Below, piece after piece: positions 35,580 to 48,551 of a DNA stretch of 64,000 bases; within the stretch, counting starts at the first letter, position 1; each line of letters opens with the position of its first letter. The notes beneath the pieces were generated by a model. The model was not told where the DNA came from. It saw only the letters and a list, made by a program, of their open reading frames with translations, and did no database searches. Position numbers and translations under genes: made by a program. The DNA is from Ctenosaura bakeri (Eukaryota; Chordata; Lepidosauria; Squamata; Iguanidae), in assembly GCA_948474755.1 (NCBI GenBank), contig CAOLHI010000486.1:124001-188000 (forward strand), in the 5' to 3' direction.

Positions 35580-35773
35580 GAAAGGACTGTAGGTCAGAAG
35601 CAGAGCCAATATTCTGTATACAGAAGGATCCAAGTCCACTCCCCTGTATTTACCAGAATGGCCAGGAAATAGTCCTGTGTTTGAAATTGTGAAGAGATAC
35701 AACAGGTCAAAATAGACAATACTGAGTTAGAAATCAATTGTATGACTTGGTATTAGACAATTTCCTACGTTCC
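35580..35773 (+). repeat. SINE (GTAGGTCAGAAGCAGAGC head)
   Basis: GACTGTAGGTCAGAAGCAGA, CTGTATACAGAAGGATCCAA and the end AGACAATACTGAGTTAGA / ACAATTTCCTACGTTCC follow the order of a tRNA-derived lizard SINE. The minus-strand 159-codon frame over this element is not a gene. Confidence 0.7.
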
Positions 35774-36230
35774 ATTTCAGCCTTCCAAAGCTGGTACCCT
35801 CCAAGTGTAGCTAGTTTATTGCACTTTTAAGCCATCCTGTAATTAAAGTTCCCTGGGTAGTGCACAATCTATTAAAAATGCAAAACTATTTTAAAATATG
35901 ACAATAAATGTGTTGGATTATAACTCCCACAAGCCTCCAGCATAGGATATGTAGTTTGGTAAACTCAGAGAGCACCAAACTGGGTAAGACTGTTCTGTCT
36001 GGATCCACTCAGTTACCAATTAAATAAGAGCAGTCGGAGCATACAGAACCAGTAGGCATGTGATAAATCAAACAGAATTCCTGCAGAGCTGCATAAGCAA
36101 AGCTTCAGGATGAAAGACAATATAACATCTGGGAAATTGCTGGAACCAAAGGGAAGTTTCTTGATTCAAACTCTCTTTACAGTACACACCAGGGAAGTCT
36201 TGAACTTCTCACCAAAGCTCCACCACTCAC

Positions 36231-36298
36231 CTCTGTGAAGAAACCTGCTATGCCAGCCTGGCATGAGCCATGCTCTTCTCCATACTTCTTCTTATACT
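36231..36298 (-). CDS. ITGA9: ITGA9 exon 5: YKKKYGEEHGSCQAGIAGFFTE
   Basis: This short exon of 68 nt gives two bases of a glutamate codon and 22 codons. The residues run from YKKKYGEEHGSC to GIAGFFTE, essentially the alpha-9 sequence at this place. The cysteine completes the disulfide partner set begun in exon 4. The acceptor is tattag and the donor GTGAGT, and the exon ends in frame. It is flanked by introns of about 6.4 kb upstream and 4.7 kb downstream. No alternative reading was found. Confidence 0.95.
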
Positions 36299-38264
36299 CT
36301 AATACAGAAAAAAAGTAAGAGGGGGAGGGGGAGGGAAGGAAGAAACACAGTCACATCAGTCCCTGCCAGATGTGTGTGGTTCATAATTGCACAGTCCCCT
36401 CTGCTTCATTCCACATGCGCTGCTATATGCTGAGTTGCAGGAGGCCCACACCAGACCCAACCCTGGGAAATCTCTGGAATGCAGTAAGCCTCAGATATGT
36501 GAGCTCCTTTGCCACAGTCCATGGGAATTGCCAAAGACAAGCGGTGGAGGAGCAGCAGCAGCAGCATAATAATAAACAGGGGGAAAACAAATCCCTATTT
36601 CCTCTGAATCAGAGGAAAACAAACTTCTGACCATTTAGGTTAGAAGTAGAGTCATAAAAATCTAAAGAATGAAGGGAAAAAAATGATGAATCCAAATGAG
36701 AACTTCAGAGTTCACTCACAGCAACTTAATTAAAATACCATTCAGTGGCTGACTGACAGAACCTTTTGGTAGGGTCCAAACCAGAATGAAAGTGCATATA
36801 CTTTGTTCACCTCTTTCAATTTTGTTTTCATCTCTTGATGAAAACGATGCTTTCCGTACAGAAAATGCTGTTTCATGTGCAGCTTTACACAGAATAAGCC
36901 CCAAATCACAAACAGGCTTCAAAAATTGCACGGTTTTTGAAGAATTTCTCACAGCAGGAAGAAAATTGCCAGTATTACTCCTCTCTTCCTTCAAGAAGAA
37001 ATTTAGAGAAGAATGACATCCCTACTCCAATCATCTCCTAGAGCTCACATCTCAGTCCTCTGTTCCTTATATCAACGTTTGTTTTTTTCCCACTGACTGA
37101 CCTCTGCAACTCTGATTATTCTTGTCTCTTCAACAGAGTCCATATGTTGCCTGTTCCTTCAATAATAATGCTTACCTTTAATCTGCAGCTATGGTACAGT
37201 ACAGGACCAAGAAAATTACAATCTAGTGTACCTTTTAAAAAAGCATTGACAAAATTTCACCCCTTCCTGTCATGCTCAGTCCCTATTGAAAGTTGCCCTA
37301 CAACTGGAAAGTTGAAGGACACATTCTTAGTGATCAAGATCCACTAGGAAGTGATTGCTAGACACACTGGTTGGAAGATTGTAGAAGCTATAATACAAAA
37401 AAGAAGCTTTTCTAAGCTTTGCCTTTTGGTCACAGGAAGGACACTGTGGAGATGGGTAGACCAACCTGGACACTTACATTCACCAGAGAAGAGGGAGCTA
37501 CCAGGGGTTTCCTTTGGCTTTTCTTCTACCTAAGATATCTACTAGACCTGCAGACCACTCTATGAAGACTGCTCCAATGCTTGCTTGCCTCTTGCCTTCC
37601 CTTGCCAACCCTTCCCTCTGACTTTTGGCACATCTATTAGGTTGTGAGTCTGCAGGCAGGGAGAGATACAGAAACTTAGTGTGAATCTACTCTACAAATT
37701 TAAACCAAATTTCAAACCTGCTTAAAGGTTGTTCCTCCGAAGAAGTTCTGGGGATCTAGAAAAGAAGGAGCTAGGTGGAAAATATTGTAAAGACTTTTTT
37801 GCACTCTTGCAAAACTATACTTCCCAGCTTTTCCCTGGACAGAATGAAAATCAGTTATGCCAAGGTAAAACTTTTTAAATATACACTGCAAATATGCCCT
37901 AAGAGACTCAGATTCTTACAAGGTTCCAGTCTGGGTCAGAGTTGCATGATTTTGTCGTTTCTGAGCTACATTTTGAAATCTTTAGCAAAGAAATTAGTGT
38001 ATCACTTGCGGAGGGGGGAGGCGGAATCCTACTTCCTGCTATTTGTAATGTGTTCCCAAGGACAACTGGGATTTCAGTACTTTTTTAAAAAAAATCAAGC
38101 AGTTGTTAAAAACACCCACCATATAGCCCAGTAACACTGCAGAACAGGCAACCACCAACCCATTGCTAAATTACAAGGAATGTATGCAGAATCACTTTGC
38201 AGATTGTTTGGTTTGACACACCTCAAGAACTTAATAATAAAGCTCACTGCAGAAGCTCTCTACT

Positions 38265-38311
<47 letters not shown>

Positions 38312-38325
38312 AGAAAGAAAGAAAG
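38265..38325. repeat. (GAAA)n microsatellite
   Basis: About 61 bp of GAAA units with one 3-bp slip (AAGAAGAAAG) near 38310. Confidence 0.95.
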
Positions 38326-38513
38326 TGAGCGAGCGGACTAGCTAGCACTTTGAATGACTATAAAGGACCTCTGTGTTGTGCATTTTCTCTACAACAAAGG
38401 AAAGAAGCTTCTATTTATTTCATAATCATCAGTATTTCATTTTTATGGACTACCGAACTGAAATATGTCTTCAATATTGCTAATGTATAGGAGCAATTGG
38501 TTACTTTGTATAT

Positions 38514-38640
38514 CACTGTATCCCAAACTCTGGTCTTCCAAGTGTTTTGGACTTCAGCTCCTAGAATCACTGATCATGGGCTGGGACTTCTCAGAGTTCA
38601 AGTCCAAAATACCTAGAGGACTAGAGTTTGGGAATCACTG
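38514..38640. repeat. Inverted repeat, arms about 55 bp
   Basis: The left arm CACTGTATCCCAAACTCTGG ... TTTTGGACTTCAGCTCC is matched by the right arm GAGTTCAAGTCCAAAATACC ... AGAGTTTGGGAATCACTG. It looks like a MITE with CACTG ends. Confidence 0.7.
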
Positions 38641-41168
38641 TTGTATACACTGTAAAAAGTAATAAAATAAGTTACTTGTGGGACATTCAAAAATATGTCC
38701 TCCACCGCAGGTAGCCAGATTATATGGCCAATCTGGGCCATATAACACCTTCCTCTCTGTGTTTTGGGGATGTTTAATCAGACAAGATGTCAGCCAGGAA
38801 TAGCTGATAACATGGGTGTCATCAACCATGGCCAGAAGCCAAAGATACTCTGCTGTTCTTTCTTGATCTGTTTCCATTAGTCTTGGTTTTCATTTTTCCC
38901 CTGGAATACTTTCAATGACTACTAGACAAAGAGTGGAGAACTTTTGATCCTCCAAACATTTCAGACTTGAACTCCAAGAAACCTCAGCCAACACTGCCAA
39001 TTACAGGAGCTGTTGTCAAAAATCAATGGAGAGCAAAATCTTTCCTGCTCCTCTACTAGACACCAGCTGCAGATTTCAATCTCTTCAAAAGATGTACACA
39101 ACATTTTGGACAACAAAACTTACTGTATAGCAAGATCCCCATGACAGAAGGATAGAAAAATACTTCCCTATTGATTGGATAGTTATGATCCATAAAGACA
39201 ATCACATTACATAACAAGCTGGTTTGTCCAGTCTATGATACAACTGAGATACTAGGAAACCTCCCATACCGAAAAACCCAGTGAAGAAATGTGTGCCTCC
39301 ACTACACATCCAGAGGAATGGATGCCACTTTTTCAAGACAAAACCACAGGAGCATTGCTGCTGAGGAATGTGCCACTAGGGTACACATGTGTGCATTGAT
39401 ATGATAATGGAGCATCTGGACAGATATGTGCTCTGCTCTATAGCCTTTTTCATATGTTCTCTTCACAAAAAGGATCTCTTTGGTGAAAGACACTGTGCAG
39501 CCACACATTTCATCCTGCCCTTAAATATCTCACCACTTTTCTCACCCCTGTTATCACTATGTTCTCATAGATTCTGAAGGGCAAAACGTTTCTATCCTAG
39601 TGGAAGCTCTTCACACACTTTAGAAGTCTGATTATGCAAGTACAGGTGGCTTCCCCCTGCATGTTATGATGAACACAGAAACAGTGACAGGAGGATGGAC
39701 AGAAAGAGTATCATATACTTGGGAACAGGGCTGCACACACAACCTATATTCTCAGGAATTAAAAATGAACAGGACTATCATGTGAGATTTTTTTTCTCCT
39801 TTTAAAATCTAACCCATTAGCACAAGAATTCTTCCATCATTAACATCTCATAAAATTTTTCCTTACATAAATCTGGAGTTTTTTTTTCTGCACAAGGGAA
39901 GGTTAACACAGATTTAGCCAGCTCAAAAGCCTGAGTCCAGTAAATACTGGGAGGCTGTTTAGCTGCTAATTGCATCCTGTTCTGTTTCTATCCCACCCTC
40001 AATTTCCATTCATACTTTCTCAAAAGCAGCAGACTTCCAGCCAAAAGTTTCATTGTTTCTTCCTGGAGGGTACATTAAAAAAGATTATTCTAGGAAGGGA
40101 GGATCCCTGTCAATCTGAAGTCATGACTCCTTCAGAGCAGTGGAGTTTAGCCATCTCTTTAGAGGAAGATGGAGCTAATTAACTGCCTTTAAAAGCTGAG
40201 AGTTACAGAGTTCATGAAAAACAAACTCAGTCACCCACTGTGACAATGCAACTTGGCACCTGACATACCAGCCCAATTTTCAGCACAATTTAGAACACAA
40301 TAAATTGCACAATCAGCTACACCAAAACAGCCAATTCTATGCTGGCTGCCTCATGGATCTGGAGTCCACGCACTCTATTTTTGTACCAATTCCTGGCTAA
40401 TATCTGTTTGCTGAGATATTTTTGCTAAAAAAGGAAGATATGCACACATATGCACACAAAGACTGTCACATCCACACAGGCAGGCAATAACCTCTAATTA
40501 GGATTTCTACATGTGTAACAAAAACACACACATTATGGCCTGGATGACACTCTCAGCCCTTCAAAACCAATCCTGCCAAAAGAAAGAAACAAACAATCCA
40601 AGACGATCTTAGAAGCGGGAGGAATTTTATGGCTTCCTTTCATTTTATTGCAGATGAGCTGGAGATGTGGGGCCAAAGATGGAACCAAAACCAGACAATT
40701 CCCCCCACCCCAGTTGTTAAGTCTGCAAACGATTTGTTAACAGTCCGAAGTACTAACAGTTACAGTTTCCAGATACATAACACTGTTTTCTTTCTTTTCT
40801 TAGAAAGGGTTTATTTTTCTATTTTTAATTTTTTTCCCCTAGCTTAGCCAGTTGTGATGCAGGAGAAGTAAGGCCTAACCAAACCACGAGTTGCCAACTC
40901 AGCTCTTTGCCAATTTTTTTGTGAGTGCTTGACCTGTGTCTACTACTGCTTCAGAACTCCGTCTAGCCATGAAGAAAAATCAACATATAGGAAGAGGCTC
41001 AATCACGCCTTTCCCATAGAAGACAAGATATAAATCTGTTTAATTAATTAAGACTTAAGCTCCATCTAAATGGAATCTGGTAAGCTTCACTCTGAGACAT
41101 AAGCATTCACCTTGTCAGATCAGGTCTAGCAGTTTAGCACAACCCTCAGAAAAAGAAGTGAAGACATT

Positions 41169-41332
41169 GCTGTTCTGTGCCTTCATGTCGCTTCCAACTT
41201 AGAGCAACCCTAAGGCTGTCATACTGTGGGGATTTCTTGGGCTGAGAGTGTGTGATGTGCCCAAGGTCACCCAGTGGGTTTCCAAGGTCAAGCCGGAAAC
41301 TGAACTCTGGTTTCTAGGGTTGTAATCCAGAA
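41169..41332 (-). repeat. tRNA-derived SINE, antisense, partly deleted
   Basis: CTGTGCCTTCATGTCGCTTC, CCCAAGGTCACCCAGTGGGT and GTTTCTAGGGTTGTAATCC are the inverted SINE; the far head is lost. Confidence 0.75.
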
Positions 41333-41929
41333 GTAAGATTTACTGAGCCCAATAGAACTTACTCCCAGGTACAGATGATACAGGATTTCAGCTTTTAAAA
41401 AAGCAGATAGGAAATAAACTGTGTATTTCCACATTTCTACCCATATGAGACTTGTACTTCTTAAATTCATTGTATTCCTATAGTTCATAGCTTTCCCTTT
41501 GTGCAATGTGGTAGCATCACTACAAAGATTATTTATTCACTTTATATCACACTTCATTTAAAAAAAAATCTCAAGAGAGTTCACAGTATAAAACAATATA
41601 ACCATAACAATAACAATAGAGTGGTAGCATAAACACAGACACAGCAAATCAAAACAGAAGACCCAGATGCTCACCAAAACTACTATTGCTTAATAATATG
41701 TATCATTCAAAAACCTGAGGGAATGGAAGCTTCTAGGAGGATATTCCATAACTAGGGCACCCCAGATGTAAAGCTTTCCCTCTGGTTACCACTCTGATCC
41801 AGTATCTCTGAAGACATTTCTACACTAGACTGCTGGCTTTTAAAGGGTTTCAGTTCTGTGCACTGTTTAGTTGTATTTAAATAATAACTTTTCATGTGTT
41901 TTTACCTCTCTTTTCATAACTGTTTTTAA

Positions 41930-42005
41930 CTGTGTTTGTTTTACCTTTTGCAAGTTGCCTTGGGTCCCAATATAGGGAAAAGGGCAGGATATAAATAAAT
42001 ATAAA
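41930..42005 (+). repeat. Retroposon 3' tail ending in (AAAT)n
   Basis: TTTGCAAGTTGCCTTGGGTC and AGGGCAGGATATAAATAAAT are the usual GCCTTG...GGGCGGGATATAAATAAA tail of a lizard retroposon. Confidence 0.6.
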
Positions 42006-42714
42006 TGAACAGGCAACAACGACAACAGTTGCTCAAATGGGAGGTAGCCATCTTTAAGGTGTGCGGACCTTGTAGCCTCCTGCTCACCCCTCACACCAAA
42101 GAGAAGTCTCAGGTGCTATAACTGCACTGCAAAGAAGTTTCAGTGGAATGAAGAGCAGCAGTGCTCAGGGCAATGGCGCTACCAAAGCAAACGGGAAGGA
42201 TCTGAGCAAAGAAAGAAGCAATTCAAAACTAGTTGCCTTCCCTGTGTACGTGGGCTTCAAGTAATTTTAAAAATTGCACTTATTTATATACAGGTCTGTC
42301 ATTCTGAAATAAAACACACATTTAAAAATAGAGGTATTTTAAAAATAGAGGTATCCAAAACCTTTTGAAATAACCAACCAACAAAAGTCTGCTTAAGCAG
42401 CAACATTTTATACTGCCTTCAAATGTTGTTCATACTCAAACACTGGTGGTCTTGAAGGATTTCAGAGTTTCAAAATGACACTCCAGCACAACTCTCTCTC
42501 TAGTTATGTTACTTCTATTTGGCAAAGAAATACCAATGATATCTTAGCTAAGTAGGGGTCCAGATGTCATTTATATTCATATAAGAAAGACAGGTTGCTG
42601 AAAGGTCATGTATCATCACAACCACTATGGGAAAGTGAATGATGAACATCTTCTCCATTCATAAGTCATAAAAGAGTAATCTAAAAAAAAGAAAGGAAAA
42701 AAAAACTTTCTTAC

Positions 42715-42838
42715 CTTCATAGCAGGGCAATAACTTTTTACCATTGGGCCCCAAATTGGGTGGGATGATGTTGCAAAAACCATGAGGAAGGATATACTCT
42801 GTCTCATAGTAGATGTTTTTCCAACGGTGTGCACAGGC
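42715..42838 (-). CDS. ITGA9: ITGA9 exon 4: ACAHRWKNIYYE and PHGFC region of the propeller
   Basis: This 124-nt exon has 41 whole codons plus one base. It begins ACAHRWKNIYYE, the strongly conserved CAHRW strand of integrin alpha blade 2, continues through ILPHGFC, and ends PCYE with a split glutamate codon shared with exon 5. Three cysteines in this exon fit the conserved propeller disulfides. The donor is GTAAGA and the acceptor is ttcag. The GPNGKK stretch before PCYE differs from the human sequence I recall and lies in the ligand-facing loop region, where lineage differences are expected. Confidence 0.95.
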
Positions 42839-44630
42839 CTGAATTGAACGAGTAGAAAAAAAATAATTTTTCACACTTTGGCTGCAGTATATCAGTGGCT
42901 TGAACATATCGTTGTTTCATTTCTTTCAAAGAGCTGAAGGTGCAAAGCATTACAATTAAAACAGCACAGCACACTCTTTGAAGCCCTTCCTTTAAAAACA
43001 TTTCATTCTCAAAAACCTGCCTGAATCAAAAAGTCTTTGCCCGCTGACAGAAAGACAGCAAGGAGGCGGCCATCCTAGGATGGGCCTTCCAAAGTCTAGG
43101 TGCATTATTGCAAATTTCTACTAATCATGCTTATGAAGATGGTATAACTAAAAGAAGGGCTTCTCCTGGGGATCTCAGGGCTTGGACAAGCTTTTGGGGA
43201 GATACAGAATGAAGGGAAGGCATTCTCAAATTCAATGAGAGAAAAAAGATAGGATTTTCAGCAAAGTTTAAAACCCCACTCTTTCATCTATTTAAGACTA
43301 AATTGCAAAGAGTAACACATTCTAGCATCTGTGGTTACACTTGAACACCTATGGTGATATTATCAACACAGAACACATGCTGCAGATTCATCTCTGTTTA
43401 ACATGTCTTACTCAGCAATGTGAATGCAGTTTTTTTTTTACTGAATAAAGATGTTTCTCACTTCCACCCATTAGTGCTCTTGGCCCTGAGCATCTCTGTG
43501 AAGTTTGCTCATGTCAGAACAAGGAATGCAATTCTACAAAGGATGTTTATAATGGCACTCAGCTTTGACAGCCAGATGTATGTAAGGAAGCTCATAAGAA
43601 ACTGAACTCAGTTATTTGCTCTTTTAAGCAGCCCCAGTTATGGTTTTAATTCCCTACACACCCTGCATTCAGAATCTTTTTTTTAAAAAAATCATGAAAT
43701 ATTTATATCTAGAGTGTTCAGGAAATAGCTTCTCTCGTGGAGCATTTCCACTGTGAATACAAAAGGCAGATATACATTTTAATGGAAGACAGTATCTTAC
43801 AGACATACAAGCAGCATTAAAGCCAACTTTTCTGCAAGTCCACCAAGGAAACCTGAGAAGAGAACATGTCACAAGAAGGAAGGAATTCTGAATACAAAGC
43901 AAATTTATAGCTGATACAAATGATAGCAAAAAAAAGGCCTCTTTAAGTTATGGCAAAGTAAATAAAGCATGGCAATAGTGTTATTCCTAATTTATATATT
44001 TATTTTCTACAGCAGGAAAAGCTGTCGTGACCTGCATAAATTACTCAACTTAAACTCTCCAGGAACAAGGCTGCTATAACGGAGGAAGATCTGTAGCATT
44101 CTGTTAGCCCCATTTGGAATTACTCCGAAATGAGATTTTGAGGCAATGGCAGGAAGAAAAGGAGGAGAAGGAGGGAAAGGGGGAAAAAAACTGATGCCAT
44201 GTTGACTATGTTAATGCAAAAATAAACCCTGAAAGCCAGAAGCACTGGTAGCTAGTCCTCTGGGTAAGAGACAGAGTGCCTCACCTTGTCAGATGATGGA
44301 TATGATGATTCAACCTGCCCAGGCCCAGATCACGAACAACCCTGGCCCAGAAATGTACGACAAAAAAAGTTCGGAAAAGTTGCTCCCAGAATTCCCCAAC
44401 CAATGACCATATTGGTTAAGGCCTTCTTGGAGTTGTAGACCAAAAAAAATTGCTCTGTAATCAATGTTCTCTCCCATCAGAACACAAGAGGCAATTTTAC
44501 GCTAGCACAGATTATTTGTGCGTAGCGCAATACTGTCTACTCTGATTCTCCAGTAAAAATTCTCCAGAGTCTCGGGCAGATGTCTTTCAGATGAACTGCT
44601 ACTAGTTCCTTCTGTTTTGTTTGTTTTTTA

Positions 44631-44671
44631 GTCAGTCAGTCAGTCAGTCAGTCAGTCAGTCAGTCAGTCAG

Positions 44672-44726
<55 letters not shown>
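44631..44726. repeat. Compound microsatellite (GTCA)n(TCTA)n
   Basis: About ten GTCA units (44631-44671) pass directly into about thirteen TCTA units (44672-44726). Both blocks are uninterrupted. Confidence 0.95.
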
Positions 44727-45074
44727 CCAACAGGGCCTGAGCAGATGTAAACCTACAACCCCTCCAGTAGTCTGAGCCACTCACATCCTTATGTTTTCTG
44801 AAGTAAATTCCTCCTTTCTGCCTAAATTGACTTTGAAGGGAAAAAATCAGTACCAATGTTAGTCACAGGTGACTCTTGCTACACACTGGGCTTCAGAGCC
44901 CATTTCAAGAGCAAAAAAGATGAGTATTAAACCACACATAAAGTCAGTGTTAATGTCTCTCTTAACCATGTTAAGTTTATGAGAGGAAGAAATTTGCTTT
45001 GGAAAACAAGTTCTGTTCTTGTGCCTTCCTTAAAACATTTCTTGGCTGCTAGTATGTTCCTACAACCATTCCAG

Positions 45075-45110
45075 ATGTGTGTGTGTGTGTGTGTATAGAT
45101 AGATATATTT
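45075..45110. repeat. (GT)n microsatellite with short GATA run
   Basis: About nine GT dinucleotides followed by ATAGATAGATA. Confidence 0.9.
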
Positions 45111-45189
45111 TAAGTGGCTATGGCATTTCACCATACTTTGGGACACCTGATCTGTTTCAGGCCAAGGGAAACCCAATAGAAGCTGGCAG

Positions 45190-45370
45190 CTTCAAGGTCA
45201 ATGGTGCAGGAAATCAGTTCTGGTTTTAGTCTAATTTTAAAGACACTATTTACAGTGCTGAAGTGAGAATAGTGTTCAGCACCTTGGACAGCTCTTTTAA
45301 GGTTCAGACAAAAGATCAGAGCGGATTCATCACTCCAATGACATTAGAGCCAGCAGTCTCCGCTAAGGGA
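45190..45370 (+). repeat. Unnamed dispersed repeat, copy 3 of 3
   Basis: TGGTTTTAGTCTAATTTTAA, AGCTCTTTTAAGGTTCAGAC and AGCGGATTCATCACTCCAAT match the order in copies 1 and 2. The left side (TTTAGTCT.AATTTTAAA) agrees with copy 1. Confidence 0.55.
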
Positions 45371-45916
45371 GGGGCAGTTTTCATGAGACTAGATATGCCT
45401 CCTGGTCACTTCCTGGTGGGGAAAAAAGCCATCTCTTGGGCCTAAACAGAATAAGGGCCCTTCAACTGTAGTTCATGCTTCTAGAGAACATGGGGGGGTG
45501 CCCAAGAAAAATTTTTTTTTCATTATCATAATCATAAATTTGACAGGGCAGCATGGGGGTCCACCACCTCAGGCCAGGAAACCTTCCTACCTGGGGTATT
45601 TGCTCACCTATGGCAAGTTCATTGAAGGTAAGATGTGAATCAAGGACTTTCTGGCTCACAGCTAACACATGCCCAGCTATACTCCAGCCCCCGCTGGAAG
45701 TCACTCAGCATTAAAAATGCTGTAAGCATAGCAAAGGAGTCAGTGAACTTGGACTATGCAACAAATTTTTGCAATTTTATCTGAGTATGTATAATTATCC
45801 TACTGTTTCATGAAGCTTCTGATGGTCTCTTATCTGGGCTGATAACCAAGTCCAATTCCACACTCAACTAGCCTCATCTACAAGGTATTAAGGATCAAGT
45901 GTACCTACGACTGGGC

Positions 45917-46051
45917 CAGTGGTTCACATACTTTGGTTTCCAGATATTTTGAAATTCAGTTCTCTGTAGAATCAACCACCACAGCCAATAAGCAGGGATG
46001 TTGGAAGCTGAAGTTAATCTACATTTGGGAAGAACAAGCTGGGAACCACTG
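45917..46051. mobile_element. Short palindromic hAT-like MITE with CAGTGGTTC ends
   Basis: It begins CAGTGGTTCACATACTTTGG and ends AGCTGGGAACCACTG, inverted. The arms are imperfect. I did not find an 8-bp duplication. It lies 15 bp from the larger hAT element. Confidence 0.6.
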
Positions 46052-46066
46052 CAACAGAACCTTAAA

Positions 46067-46496
46067 CCAAGGGTGGACAAAATGTGGCCCGCAGGCTTTT
46101 TGCTGCCCCCAGGGTCCCCAGGGGTACAAAAACAATTTTTCTCCAAAATGCCCCCACATGCACTCCAGGGGTATGAAGGCCATCTCCACCACAATCCTTG
46201 CATAATTTTTCAAAAAGGGTTTTGTCCCTAAATGCTCCAAAATGTCCCCTAGAGATATGTGATGCATTTCTGCCATATTTTCCAGGTCCCCTGGACCAAT
46301 TTAAGCCCAAGAGAGGGTTTTTTGGACCAGCCAAACATGATGAAAATGTCTCCTAAACGTATTTGAGGGCAAAAGTATTTTTGTTGTTTTGTTTTTATTT
46401 TATTTGCACGTACAGTAATGGATGTCACCCTCCAAGGTCTCTTAGGGGGCTAATGTGGCTCCCTAGCTTTCTACAGTTGCCCCACCCCACCCTGCC
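46067..46496. mobile_element. hAT-like non-autonomous element, copy 2 of 2
   Basis: The left end CCAAGGGTGGACAAAATGTG and the right end AGTTGCCCCACCCCACCCTG are inverted. Flanks ACCTTAAA (46059-46066) and GCCTTAAA (46497-46504) are an 8-bp duplication with one mismatch. The interior words CCAAAATG, GGGGTA and TTCTGCCATATTTTCCAGG relate it to 27245-27635 in opposite orientation. Confidence 0.75.
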
Positions 46497-48551
46497 GCCT
46501 TAAACAATGAGCCCTTGGTTTGGCTTATCTTTCCTACTATGAATGCAGATATAGAAAGTGAAAAACATAATGTTTGTTCCAAAATCCAGCACTAGGTAGA
46601 AAGTACAATGAAATTAGCAAGCAAGGTTTCTGTTGAACCCACTTAGAAGTAAGATACAATAAACTCAGTAAGACTTACTTCTAACCATATCCATATTGGT
46701 TTATGCAACTAGTCACTTGTCTTTTTAAGGAATGTTTTTAAAATGCCATTAATTTTGGAAAAGAAGGAGGTGGGTGGGTGGAACAAATTGTATGATACAT
46801 CATGGCAAGTGCTTGAAAAAGCAAGATTAAAACATCTGTGGCTTTTGTCCAAGTCTTAATGTACTGTCCCCAGTTACTCTTCCAGTACATGTCACAGGAC
46901 TGTAAAATTCATTCTAGCAGAGGAAGAACAAGGAGTGTCAGTTGTGTTATTGAAACACTCAGATTAATACAAATGCTAATTCTCATGTTGATATTTCTAA
47001 ATGTAAGAGATCTTCCAAAATCGTATTTTAAGTTTACCCTGTCAGCACTTCATCAGTCTCTAGCCTTCCATTTTGCCCTCTGTCCCAAACTGACACTTAA
47101 CAGACCCAGAGCTTAATAGAGCATTAGCACACTTGTGTCCCTGCTGGCCAATTTAACTGACTGTGCCTTGGTGGGGAGGGGGGGACATGTTAATCCAATG
47201 AGATTATTAATATACATCCTCTTGATCAAAATGACTTACATTTAATATGACATTAGAATCTGCATCAAATATTCTTTATAATTTGAAGGCAGAACAGATT
47301 AACAGATTTCAGATATGTTGATATCTTCATCCACCCAGAAAATCATTTAGGTTTGATTCATATATACCAGAGCCAGCAACAGTTTTCATGTAGAAGAACA
47401 GCAGAATAGATACCCTAAGAAAAGATTACTACTTACAGGTGTATCATGTGAATGCCTAACTGCACAGACATCTTATTTGCTTGATCTCTCCAAACTAACT
47501 TTTTAAAGAGTGGAGACTTGGCACAAACACAGCAAGTGAGGACAGAATAAATGAGAGATGCTTTTTAGCACTGCCAAAAATATTCACAACACACTCCGTA
47601 GTTTCGGCTCAGCTGTCCGGGAACTCACTGGGTCTGTGTGACCCTATATCCTCTTTCCATATTTCTCATGTGAAGGGGCATGGCTCCTTCCATCTCTGCT
47701 CTCTTGTCTACATATTAGCACACACGACTTTATTCAGCCTTACACAGCTTTCAGAATTTGGAGATGCATAAAGATCAAGGCATGAAGACTTCTCCCATTC
47801 AGACATTCATGAGGTGAGACTCTGAGGAGCCACACAGGAAGTTCACACAGTCCCTTACAACACACATTACTCCTTCATGGCAATAACATGTGAAGGGGGA
47901 ATCATAACTATTAATTATATGACAAACCTGAGCAGGGGCTACTATTAGGTATGAGCCATTATACATTTTGGTTTCTTTTTGTTTTTCTTGCACAATATTA
48001 AAAAAAAAAGTCAATGGCTGCTGATTTCCATACTTGAACTAGTGGTCACATACAGACCACCAACAAAAAAATATGTAACCTTTGGTACTCACTCACCTAC
48101 TATGCAGCACAAATATAAATTTAAAGCTTCTTATAAAATTATGTCATGAGCTACCACATAACTATGATCTCGATGCACAGCACATAACATCTATGCATGA
48201 AACACTAATTTCCCCAAAAAAAAAAGTTGGGGAAAAAAGGAGAGAAGGTGTATTCATGGGAACATAAAGTGCTATTCATTTAGTTCCAAGCCCTAAAGCC
48301 ATCACTGCTTTGAAAAGGAAGCCCCTCAAGGGTGACAGAAGCAGGTGTAAGAACTCTGACACTTTCCTTCTAGAAGCATGTTTCATCCCTAGAGTATAAT
48401 TTGCATTTCCCTTAAAGGAAATGATTACAGACTGAGCTAGATTTGCAAGGCATCACAGTCATTGGTAAAGTACATTCATTCACATACCTTTACTGGTGGT
48501 TACAGTGGGACACATCGCACTTCACTGAGACCAAGAGAACTGTGAACTTAC

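Larger units (their letters stand above)
31508..36230 (-). other. ITGA9 intron 5
   Basis: About 4.7 kb with several SINE fragments, an RTE-like LINE fragment and one copy of the unnamed dispersed repeat. Nothing recognisable in 31520-32660, 32900-34030, 34820-35570 or 35780-36220, apart from a weak ATAACTCCCACAAGCCTCCA relic near 35920. Confidence 0.8.
36299..42714 (-). other. ITGA9 intron 4
   Basis: About 6.4 kb: a GAAA microsatellite, an inverted repeat at 38514-38640, an antisense SINE and a retroposon tail. Nothing recognisable in 36310-38260, 38650-41160 or 42020-42700. Confidence 0.8.
42839..48551 (-). other. ITGA9 intron 3
   Basis: About 5.7 kb. It holds a compound microsatellite, copy 3 of the unnamed repeat and two hAT-like elements close together. 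Nothing recognisable in 42850-44340, 44730-45060, 45430-45910 or 46510-48540. Confidence 0.8.

Noticed and set aside
35223..35702. Minus-strand 159-codon frame
   Set aside because: Much of it is antisense to a SINE; no recognisable protein features.
36540..36572. CAG repeat as a coding polyglutamine tract
   Set aside because: Only about five units, within an intron 240 bp upstream of exon 5, with no splice or coding support.
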